From Paenibacillus sp. LS1 (GTDB lineage: Bacteria; Bacillota; Bacilli; Paenibacillales; Paenibacillaceae), in contig NZ_JAPDOE010000005.1 in NCBI RefSeq assembly GCF_026013365.1, positions 124,001 to 188,000 on the forward strand: 64,000 nt of DNA, written 5' to 3'. Positions within the stretch are counted from its first letter, which is position 1. Each line of letters begins with the position of its first letter. Of this stretch, positions 50,595 through 57,577 are shown one piece after another. The notes beneath the pieces are model-generated. The model saw only the letters and a program-made list of their open reading frames with translations. It was not told the DNA's origin and made no database searches. The position numbers and the translations under genes were made by a program.

Positions 50595-50828
50595 TTAAAT
50601 TTTCACATCGTAGTCAGTATGGTTTACAAACCAATGCTGCCCTCCATTAACCGGCATTGCCTCAACACCCACATCTCTTTCTGCTTCATCGTAAATTTCC
50701 CACTCGGTAACTACACAATGTTGACCAAACTCAAACTCATGATGATTCGTATTTGCAGTTATAACGATGTGCTGACCAGGACTAATACTTGTATTAATTC
50801 CAATTAACCTTCTAATTTCATCATGCAT
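50595..50828 (-). CDS. Hypothetical protein, 77 aa
   Basis: The ATG at 50828 overlaps the 3' end of the small gene before it. Soluble and sheet-rich: GQHIVITANTNHHEFEFGQH, GQHWFVNHTDYDV. Probably a small beta protein. Co-translated with the 37-residue gene at 50804. Confidence 0.5.
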   Translation of the reverse strand: MHDEIRRLIGINTSISPGQHIVITANTNHHEFEFGQHCVVTEWEIYDEAERDVGVEAMPVNGGQHWFVNHTDYDVKI

Positions 50829-50917
50829 TCTTGAAGAATAATTTGTACAGTCGCTTTATCAATTGCAGTATTATTAACAATGTTACTTTCAATCTCTTCT
50901 AATCTCTCTTTATCCAT
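50804..50917 (-). CDS. Small acidic protein, 37 aa
   Basis: ATG at 50917 follows GGAGAATAGAT. The sequence MDKERLEEIESNIVNNTAID is acidic and helical. It overlaps the start of the next gene by 25 bases in another frame. The good ribosome site supports it. Confidence 0.5.
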   Translation of the reverse strand: MDKERLEEIESNIVNNTAIDKATVQIILQECMMKLEG

Positions 50918-51041
50918 ATCTATTCTCCATTCTCATTTAATTAATTTGTTCTTTAGTTCCGGAAAATCGAGATTGCATTGTGATAATTGTAATACAATCA
51001 ATCATTGTTATCTATTCTTGAGAGCAATATTTAATTGGAGG

Positions 51042-51073
51042 AACTACTCGATTATCAGCACCTGAATTATACT
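51042..51073 (+). promoter_or_regulatory. TACTCGATT-N14-TATACT promoter (rightward)
   Basis: AACTACTCGATT (51042-51053) and TATACT (51068-51073), 14 bases apart, facing the gene at 51116. It differs from the consensus only in the first three bases. Confidence 0.75.
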
Positions 51074-51115
51074 TAGGGCTATAAGTCTATTTTGCTTAAG
51101 GAAGGAGCTGGTAGT

Positions 51116-51436
51116 ATGAATATTTCCACTCTGTTATCATCAAATTACGCAGTCTATTTCACGCTGGATGATGAAAGGATGTTCCAATTAAATACTGTAG
51201 ATGGAACCCATAAAGAAGTCTCGACAATTCCAATCTTAGACCGAAGTATACCAATTATGGTCTTACACAAAAATCAGTTTGATTTCGTGAAACACTATCA
51301 TTTGAACCCGGACAATCCAGATAGAATCAGTTTATCAAGGGCAGAATTATATAACCAAATCGGGTTCATTAGTGATGAGGAATTGAGGACATTCTCCAAC
51401 TGTATCAAAGGTTCTGATACTGCATCGGAGCAATAG
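51116..51436 (+). CDS. Hypothetical protein, 106 aa
   Basis: The ATG at 51116 follows AAGGAAGGAGCTGGTAGT. The product is soluble, with YAVYFTLDDERMFQLNT and TIPILDRSIPIMVLHK strands and an acidic end. It is driven by the shared promoter and closed by a terminator, so it is a single-gene member of the putative regulon. Function unknown. Confidence 0.6.
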   Translation: MNISTLLSSNYAVYFTLDDERMFQLNTVDGTHKEVSTIPILDRSIPIMVLHKNQFDFVKHYHLNPDNPDRISLSRAELYNQIGFISDEELRTFSNCIKGSDTASEQ

Positions 51437-51439
51437 TAA

Positions 51440-51476
51440 ATAGAAAAGAGAAACAGCCTCTGTGAAGGATCTGTTT
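51440..51476 (+). terminator. Terminator
   Basis: AAGAGAAACAG pairs with CTGTTTCTCTT, followed by CTACTG; weak U-tract. Confidence 0.65.
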
Positions 51477-51518
51477 CTCTTCTACTGTCCTTTAAAATAC
51501 TGTGGAGGGGAGTAGATA

Positions 51519-51731
51519 CTAATCTTCCCAAACTTCCTCAGCTAAGCGTTTAATGCGTTCCTCAGCCGATTTAGTAGCAGCTTTATCGGTAATCCATCTG
51601 CCATTCTCTAATTCAACTACATCTCCAGTCTTTACGGCCGGATCTACTTGGTCCCTAGGGATATCCTCACACGCTCCATCTATTTCGATAACCGCAAATG
51701 GACCTTCGAATCGATCAACTATACCTTTCAT
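51519..51731 (-). CDS. DUF3006 family protein, 70 aa
   Basis: MKGIVDRFEGPFAVIEIDG is the DUF3006 start; the fold continues with RDQVDPAVKTGDVVELENG and ends with a helix (EERIKRLAEEVWED). DUF3006 genes are commonly found beside ComEC-like metallo-beta-lactamase genes, as here (51744). Function unknown; it may cap or regulate the hydrolase. Confidence 0.8.
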   Translation of the reverse strand: MKGIVDRFEGPFAVIEIDGACEDIPRDQVDPAVKTGDVVELENGRWITDKAATKSAEERIKRLAEEVWED

Positions 51732-51743
51732 GTAAAAAAACCC

Positions 51744-52664
51744 CTATCGTTCTGTTTTAAACTCCCATTTGTCTCCATTGGTTGTGGCCAAAATGGAGCC
51801 TTGTAAGTCATTACGAAACACTTTAACCTTCTGTTTTTCTAGGCGCTTCAATACTTTGTCTGTAGGATGGCCATACTTGTTATTAGCCCCCACTTGAATG
51901 ACGGTGTATTCAGGTTTTACAGCTGATAATAGCTTTGCCGAACCGCTGCTGCTTGACCCGTGGTGCGGTTGGAGAATGAGCGAAGCTCTAAGATCTTCAC
52001 CAGACTTAACCATATCCATCTCACTTTCATACGAAGCATCACCAGTCAAAAGAAGGGACTGATTCTTGTAGGTTAATTTTACAACAACACTGTAGTCGTT
52101 CAAATCATCATATTTAGATTTAATGGGTGCTAATACTTCAACAGAAATGTCTTTTCCAAAGTCGATTGTGGTTCCTGCTTTTGCGCTAGTTATCTTCAGA
52201 CCTTTTTTCTTCGCAGACAGTAACACAGACTCAAACGTTTTAGTATTTGTGGTCACTTTTGGCATGTAGAGCTTCTTCACATCAAAGTTATCAATTACAG
52301 CATCAAGTCCTCCGATGTGATCTGCATGAGGATGACTACCAATTGCAACATCAATTTTCTTAATATTATGTTCTTTTAGAGTCCTAACCATCAAATCTTC
52401 TGTACCGTTGTCTCCTGCATCAAAAAGCATGACCTTTCCGTTGAGTTCAAGAATGATCGCACTCCCTTGATTTACGTCTACAAAAAGAACATTTAACTGC
52501 CCCTTTTTAAATTGAAGCTTCTGATCTGAAGAAGAAATATTAATCGTTTCAATCCCGTCAGCCACTGCTTGGGCAGATTTAATAAAGTTCTCTTGGTTTA
52601 CTGAACACGATGTAAGCAGAACGGATAGAATGATTGATGTGAGTATAATCTTGAATAGTTTCAT
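51744..52664 (-). CDS. ComEC-like metallo-beta-lactamase lipoprotein
   Basis: The N-terminus is a lipoprotein signal with LLTSC (C20). The MBL fold follows: FVDVNQGSAIIL, then MLFDAGDNG, HPHADHIGG (111-119, the zinc motif), later LLLTGDASYE and LQPHHGSSSS. It resembles the ComEC/Rec2 C-terminal nuclease-like domain; the usual VDVGQGD is VDVNQGS. As an exported lipoprotein it would act outside the membrane, perhaps on DNA or another phosphoester. It is followed by DUF3006 and has its own promoter and leader hairpin. Confidence 0.8.
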   Translation of the reverse strand: MKLFKIILTSIILSVLLTSCSVNQENFIKSAQAVADGIETINISSSDQKLQFKKGQLNVLFVDVNQGSAIILELNGKVMLFDAGDNGTEDLMVRTLKEHNIKKIDVAIGSHPHADHIGGLDAVIDNFDVKKLYMPKVTTNTKTFESVLLSAKKKGLKITSAKAGTTIDFGKDISVEVLAPIKSKYDDLNDYSVVVKLTYKNQSLLLTGDASYESEMDMVKSGEDLRASLILQPHHGSSSSGSAKLLSAVKPEYTVIQVGANNKYGHPTDKVLKRLEKQKVKVFRNDLQGSILATTNGDKWEFKTER

Positions 52665-52786
52665 GGGTTACCTCCAGTTTATAATTTAGCTGTTCAATCC
52701 TACTATTATGTAACGAGTTTGAGCACCTCCTATACATGATTTCAGTTCTACTTCTCTGGATGAATGCAGCGTAGAAGGCACAAAAA

Positions 52787-52857
52787 AATACACTTTAACC
52801 TGAATGACAAATGTCTAGTAATTATTAGACGTATTGCCACCAATTTAAAGTGTATTT
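52787..52857 (-). terminator. Leader hairpin before ComEC-like gene
   Basis: Leftward, AATACACTTTAA pairs with TTAAAGTGTATT around an inner GTCTA/TAGAC stem, then TTTTTGTG. A TATAAT box lies upstream near 52930. The stem is close to the one at 14427-14500. Confidence 0.65.
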
Positions 52858-52965
52858 ATAAAGTGTGATCCTCTCGCGCATGCAGAAGATTTAATCGTTT
52901 AAGATAAGGTAGAATAAACTTATCCTAACATTATATTCCTATGTTGAGAAGTACTCATTTTTTGC

Positions 52966-54171
52966 TTATGATGATATGTCGTCGGGTTTATTAGGACCGA
53001 TTATGGTGACCGTATATCCTTTTTTTCTGCCGAAGAAATTCGCATATTCTTCACTTTCAAAATACACATCTATTTTCTTTCCTTTAATAGCTCCTCCTGT
53101 ATCTTCGGCCTTCCTGTAACCGAGGCCATCAATATACACCCACCAGCCCATAGGGATCACACTCGGATCAACAGCAATCGTCCTCCCTTCCATTACTTTT
53201 GTTCCAGATGCTGTAACCCCGTAATCCGGATCTCCCTCATGCTTACCTGTGGAGGCGTAATGGGCTGTATAAGCCGTTAGTTCGAATCCAGTTAATGTTT
53301 CTTGGCTTTCACCGTCATAAGGTAACATAGATTGATTATCGGTTGCCTGGATTTCCTCCACCAAGGCGCTCGATACTCCCTCTTCCTGAGTGATAAGGAT
53401 ATTGTCCTGAGTAGTCGGTACTTCGATGTCTGGTTCAACGTAAACCGGTTCAGGTTCTTTCGTTCCTACAACTACAATTTGTGGAATCCCTTCAGTCTTC
53501 ACGATGGACTCGTTAGGATCTTCGTTCAGTGCATATCCATTTAAATACGTTTTTTGGACTTGTTTTTGTATCGTTGGGGGAGTACCCTTCTGAGCTATAC
53601 GACTCTGACCTTTTAGTAAGGTATCGTCATAGATTGTGATGGTTTTTAGTGGCTGATCCTCAAGGGTTTCCTCCATATTCTTTACATAATTCAGTATCAT
53701 AATATCATCGTTTGCTAGCAGCGTTGATTTTCGCGAAGGTGATGTTTCATCATCATCTGATAGCGCTATACCCACGTCCTCTAATGCCATTTCTACGCTT
53801 TTTGCAGTGGATGAATAGTGAGTGGTTTGACCTTTGCTAGTAATCGTAAAGTTCTTAGCATAGCGAATCTCGATGTTCAAGCCATCCTCAATCACCGTCT
53901 GCAGGGGGACAGAAATATAATCACGCTTGGCCAACGGTATCATCTCATCTTGAAGCATATCTTCTACAGTCGTACTCTGTGTATCGACCTCAAGAGATTT
54001 TCCATCGATATGCAGTACGATTGATGTGGTTATGGGACGCCGGCTTTCTATAATATACACACCCGAGACAACCAGGCTTAATGCCACACAAACGAGCACA
54101 CACACAAACCACTTACGTTTTAGTAGAAACCCAAGAGAGGCAAGAGACAAATCTAATCTTCTAAACATCAA
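52966..54171 (-). CDS. YabE-like protein with DUF348, G5-like and 3D domains
   Basis: One N-terminal span (about 20-42) anchors the protein. Three DUF348-like repeats follow, one being SIVLHIDGKSLEVDTQST. A G5-like stretch comes next, then a low-complexity acidic linker. The C-terminal 3D domain has GVTASGTKVMEGRTIAVDPS and KAEDTGGAIKGKKIDVYF with the three conserved Asp. In YabE and Rpf-like proteins the 3D domain is a cell-wall lytic transglycosylase-type module. TTG or ATG start at 54171/54168 after GAAGGAGGG. It has a defined promoter and leader terminator. Confidence 0.85.
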   Translation of the reverse strand: MMFRRLDLSLASLGFLLKRKWFVCVLVCVALSLVVSGVYIIESRRPITTSIVLHIDGKSLEVDTQSTTVEDMLQDEMIPLAKRDYISVPLQTVIEDGLNIEIRYAKNFTITSKGQTTHYSSTAKSVEMALEDVGIALSDDDETSPSRKSTLLANDDIMILNYVKNMEETLEDQPLKTITIYDDTLLKGQSRIAQKGTPPTIQKQVQKTYLNGYALNEDPNESIVKTEGIPQIVVVGTKEPEPVYVEPDIEVPTTQDNILITQEEGVSSALVEEIQATDNQSMLPYDGESQETLTGFELTAYTAHYASTGKHEGDPDYGVTASGTKVMEGRTIAVDPSVIPMGWWVYIDGLGYRKAEDTGGAIKGKKIDVYFESEEYANFFGRKKGYTVTIIGPNKPDDISS

Positions 54172-54202
54172 AACAAGTTACCCTCCTTCTGTAAATAAAA
54201 AA

Positions 54203-54300
54203 AAGCACCTCAATGCAAGCCTACCGGCGCATTGAGGTGCTTCCTCTTTCATGTCTTATATTGTTAGGACTATTATTATATTTTTAGCACGTAAGGTCAA
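54203..54300 (-). promoter_or_regulatory. Promoter and leader terminator of the YabE-like gene
   Basis: TTGACC (54295-54300), 17 bases, AATAAT (54272-54277). Then AAGCACCTCAATGC pairs with GCATTGAGGTGCTT (54203-54242) around a GC-rich loop, followed by TTTTTTATT and the ribosome site. The first 11 bases of the stem and the preceding AAAGAGG are the same as in the WxL leader (11591-11633). Confidence 0.75.
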
Positions 54301-54322
54301 ATATTCAACAAGTACAATACGC

Positions 54323-55696
54323 TTAGTATCTTGGCTCAGGCAGTAAATTTTGAAGATGGCCAAAAATCTGATTGTGATCTAGGTTATTAAGAGCTGCATG
54401 CAGTGTCTGCGCAGCCTGTTTGAACAGACTATTCGATGATCCCTCTTCAATTTCAGCAAGAGCGTACATAATCTTGCCTAATTGTAGATGATCAGACTGA
54501 TCAACATACTGAGACGTGCGATGCAGCATCTTTGTTTGTTCCGTGATGTTTCCTATTGCTTTGTAATATAGTGAAGCAAGCCAGAACGTATTTTTGTTAA
54601 TGGAGTCAGGCATTTCATCTGCAATCTCTATACAATATTTTACGTGCTCTAGAACATCCTCAGATCGATTCTCTTTTAACATCAACTCTATCCAATTATG
54701 TAGCAGTTCAATGTGAAATATTGATTGTGTATTCATTGCAGACAGAAAATCGCCATCAAAAAACTCTTCAATTAGTTTGTGATTCTCCGGATCTATTAGA
54801 TATAACGTATAAAAACATTTGTACATATTTGGAATCGTTGTGGAATCACTGGTCTTTTGATAATAAGTTAATGCTTCTGTAATATAATCTTTTGCTTGCT
54901 GAATATCTTCTTTAATAAATGAATAAATGCCGAGAGCAAATTTAATTTCTGTTTGAAAGACAGTATCTGCATCTGAAAGCAACGCTGCATCTTTAGCATG
55001 CGTCATGGCAACATCTGTGTATCCTATGAAGCTATACAATAAACTTAGATTATACAATGTATTCGATTTCACTTCGTCAGATATGCGGTTTTCATCGATA
55101 TAGCGTAAAGCATCTCTTGAGTATTTTAGGGCTTCACTTATTTCCTTAGAGCGATACAATTCACAAGAAAGAGCATTTAATGATCGTACCTTGTAATGAC
55201 TGAGTATTGAATGATTTCCTGAAAGTGCAGAAATTTCTTTATAATTGTCTGTTTCCTTCTGTTTATCACCCCTGGATTTAGAGATCTGGGAGTCGATAAA
55301 TAAAAAAGCAGGTTTAAGCCATTCTAGTTCTTTTGAAGTAACAGAATTACGTATTTTCATTTTCATTTTTTCAGCTTTGTCTATGAGTCCACTTTTAACA
55401 AATTGTAAAGTCAGATCAATCAATGAAGTAAACTTTTCAATAGGTGGTGTTAATAATGTATCTTCACTGAGAATATCTGTTATATCAACTTCTAGTGCTT
55501 TAGCTATTGTTCTAATTTCGTCAAAGTGCTCTTTTGAAATCTTTCCGTTCTCAAGGTAAGAAATTTTACCAGATGAAATGTACGTATCCACAGATAATTT
55601 TGAGATTGAAATGCGTTTGTTTTGTCTGATTGCACGAATATTTAAGCCTATCTTAATTGGATCATATTCACGTAGATTGAATGAGTATTTTTCCAC
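54323..55696 (-). CDS. RRNPP-type regulator (HTH plus TPR repeats)
   Basis: The 457-residue protein has an XRE-type HTH at 13-70 (IGLNIRAIRQNKRISISKL, SSGKISYLENGK) and then about 350 residues of helical TPR-like repeats, e.g. LNALSCELYRSKEISEALKY and TLYNLSLLYSFIGYTDVA. This is the layout of Rgg, PlcR and NprR type regulators, which bind short secreted peptides. A dyad (CCAATAG...CTATTGG at 55721-55744) lies just before its start, covering the -10 region, and is a likely self-operator. Confidence 0.75.
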   Translation of the reverse strand: MEKYSFNLREYDPIKIGLNIRAIRQNKRISISKLSVDTYISSGKISYLENGKISKEHFDEIRTIAKALEVDITDILSEDTLLTPPIEKFTSLIDLTLQFVKSGLIDKAEKMKMKIRNSVTSKELEWLKPAFLFIDSQISKSRGDKQKETDNYKEISALSGNHSILSHYKVRSLNALSCELYRSKEISEALKYSRDALRYIDENRISDEVKSNTLYNLSLLYSFIGYTDVAMTHAKDAALLSDADTVFQTEIKFALGIYSFIKEDIQQAKDYITEALTYYQKTSDSTTIPNMYKCFYTLYLIDPENHKLIEEFFDGDFLSAMNTQSIFHIELLHNWIELMLKENRSEDVLEHVKYCIEIADEMPDSINKNTFWLASLYYKAIGNITEQTKMLHRTSQYVDQSDHLQLGKIMYALAEIEEGSSNSLFKQAAQTLHAALNNLDHNQIFGHLQNLLPEPRY

Positions 55697-55720
55697 TATG
55701 GTTCCCCTTTTGTTAATAAT

Positions 55721-55744
55721 CCAATAGGTATAATGCCCTATTGG
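55721..55744. promoter_or_regulatory. Likely operator for the RRNPP regulator
   Basis: CCAATAG (55721-55727) and CTATTGG (55738-55744) flank GTATAATGCC, which holds a possible -10. It lies 25 bases before the regulator start, and also before the rightward frame at 55789. Confidence 0.65.
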
Positions 55745-55788
55745 AAGTATTATAAACTAAATTATGTATTTTAAGAAGAAGAGAAAAT

Positions 55789-55896
55789 ATGTATCAATAT
55801 AAAATGGAAAGATTAGTATATATAGAACCTTTTCTGAAACTAAGATTTTCTCTTCTGGCAGCGGTGTTATTATCCCAAATCACTTGTGGAAAGTGA
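55789..55896 (+). CDS. Candidate signal-peptide frame, 35 aa
   Basis: Divergent from the RRNPP regulator, the ATG at 55789 opens MYQYKMERLVYIEPF and a hydrophobic stretch LRFSLLAAVLLSQITCGK. In Rgg-SHP systems the pheromone gene is a short divergent frame with a hydrophobic segment. The ribosome site (AGAAGAGA) is weak. It overlaps the end of the gene at 55870 by 27 bases and a 12-base inverted repeat frames it. Candidate only. Confidence 0.3.
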   Translation: MYQYKMERLVYIEPFLKLRFSLLAAVLLSQITCGK

Positions 55897-56235
55897 ACTC
55901 ATTTGTAAATTCACTAACTCTTCTAGCCGTTCTTTAGTGATATTAAGATCGTTTTGTGCTTGAGTAATTGCGAATGGATGCACAGACTTACCTACATGTG
56001 ATTTGAAGAATTGAAATGACTTCTTTGTTTTAGTTCTTAATTCAAAGTTATTGCTAATACTAGCATTACACATGAGACTTAGCTCAGCAAGCAACTGTGC
56101 AGCACTTGGCTTTGAGACCCGTGTCCAAATGACTTGTGGCAGACGATCCTCAATTCCCAACTCATTTATTCTTGCTTGAACACTTGGAAATTTTGAGGTA
56201 TCTATTTGTTTAGCACCTTTAATTGGTTTTGTCAT
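55870..56235 (-). CDS. Hypothetical basic protein, 121 aa
   Basis: ATG at 56235 follows AGGAGAGAGCTAC. Basic and helical; residues IWTRVSKPSAAQLLAEL and TKTKKSFQFFKSHVG. No family recognised. The gap 56236-56480 holds a possible promoter only. Confidence 0.5.
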   Translation of the reverse strand: MTKPIKGAKQIDTSKFPSVQARINELGIEDRLPQVIWTRVSKPSAAQLLAELSLMCNASISNNFELRTKTKKSFQFFKSHVGKSVHPFAITQAQNDLNITKERLEELVNLQMSSLSTSDLG

Positions 56236-56480
56236 GTAGCTCTCTCCTTTATCTACCTATTTAAGAATCATAATCAGGATTGCCATTATATTAATCCTAT
56301 GGTTTTTACCAGAGAATAATATTTTACATTTATCACTTCTCATTTAATCAGAGTACTGGACTATTTGAATGTTACTTTAGTCTCACAATCCTCCAGATAT
56401 TCCTTGGCTCAGAATTGGCTCAGAAAGTAAGTTTACTATTAGAACTTGTAATGTAATTGTACAAATAAAAACACCTGGTT

Positions 56481-56545
56481 GTCTAAATTTGAGCATACAT
56501 AATAAATATTGATCTGAATGTAAGGGCACCGACAACCAGAGGAAG
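56481..56545 (-). terminator. Long-loop terminator
   Basis: Leftward, CTGGTTGTC pairs with GACAACCAG across about 45 bases, followed by GTGTTTTTATTTG. It ends the gene at 56568. Confidence 0.55.
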
Positions 56546-56567
56546 GTATAGTTTAGTTGGATGTTCT

Positions 56568-57119
56568 TTAATTACTTAGTGCATCCAATTCATTAAATAA
56601 AATTGCGTCCGTGCGTTCGATGTCCTTTAGCGCATGCTGCAAATCTTTAGCTTTTAGTTTCAATTGTATCCTTAAAGCCTTGATCCCTTCTTTGTTAGAG
56701 CAATAGTATTGATTGTTATTACAAGTAACCCCCACCAATTTTACATCTTTCAGCGCCATGTAGCTCACAAGTTGAGCGTCTTCTTGTTCCAATTGTATCA
56801 AACCCTCACGAATGAGCTCCGATGCAAGAATAGACAGCCTCTCCTCCTCATTCGGAGGGAATGGTATACTCATTTCTCTACGGGTATCAGTAGAAATAAA
56901 TTGTGGATTAAATAAAGCGTTTCTGGCAGTTGAACGCCCAAACTTTTTTGCAATCTGATTATATAACGATTCCTTTAGTTCAGAATCCTCAGTAAGATTT
57001 TTCAATGTCTTCTCTACCAGGTCTTCACAACTTAAGTTCAATTGAATTCCGTCGGTTCCTAGAAGATAATGATATTTAATTTTATTAAATTGAAACGTGC
57101 CTTTTCCTAGTAACTGCAT
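56568..57119 (-). CDS. Hypothetical protein, 183 aa
   Basis: ATG at 57119, with AAGGGAGATGACAAC upstream. Soluble; first strand pair GKGTFQFNKIKYHYLLG, then helical and acidic with NEEERLSILASELIREGLI, and a late SKEGIKALRIQLKLKAKDL. No domain recognised. It follows the gene at 57177 by 58 bases. Confidence 0.55.
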   Translation of the reverse strand: MQLLGKGTFQFNKIKYHYLLGTDGIQLNLSCEDLVEKTLKNLTEDSELKESLYNQIAKKFGRSTARNALFNPQFISTDTRREMSIPFPPNEEERLSILASELIREGLIQLEQEDAQLVSYMALKDVKLVGVTCNNNQYYCSNKEGIKALRIQLKLKAKDLQHALKDIERTDAILFNELDALSN

Positions 57120-57176
57120 GTTGTCATCTCCCTTGTAAAATCGATTAAAAACTCTAACTTGAATATCAGATATATT

Positions 57177-57431
57177 TTATACATTCTTTCGTTTAACACT
57201 TTTTAGAAACAAGATGCAATTCAATGCTTTCTCTTTTTCTTCAGGAGTAACCATTTCATCATCGATGAACAGGTCGCTTCTGTTCAAAGGAGTTATTAAT
57301 TGGTTGTACGGGTTTGGGCTACCTGTTTGAATCATTTTTACTTGATCAAGGTCCGCTATAAACCTAAACCCTTTCTCATATAATCCATTAAATGCTTCAA
57401 TTAATGAAGAATCAAGAGTATCGTTTTCCAT
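57177..57431 (-). CDS. Hypothetical protein, 84 aa
   Basis: ATG at 57431 follows AGGAAATATT. Soluble, acidic at the start (MENDTLDSSLIEAFNGLYEKG) and basic at the end. Located between the topoisomerase III-FtsK terminator and the gene at 56568. Function unknown. Confidence 0.5.
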   Translation of the reverse strand: MENDTLDSSLIEAFNGLYEKGFRFIADLDQVKMIQTGSPNPYNQLITPLNRSDLFIDDEMVTPEEKEKALNCILFLKSVKRKNV

Positions 57432-57521
57432 AATATTTCCTCTTCTCTTATATCTCTCCTTAAAACATTAAAGTGCGTATTTTAAGAGGGAACGTTAATT
57501 CTATTTAACCCCTTGTATATA

Positions 57522-57562
57522 TAAAAGACAACTTTGCAGGTAACAAACAAAGTTATCTTTTG
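57522..57562 (-). terminator. Terminator of the topoisomerase-FtsK gene
   Basis: Leftward, AAAAGATAACTTTG pairs with CAAAGTTGTCTTTT with an 11-base loop, followed by ATATATAC. The stem is strong, the U-tract is partly inside it. Confidence 0.75.
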
Positions 57563-57577
57563 AATTAAATAGTATTG

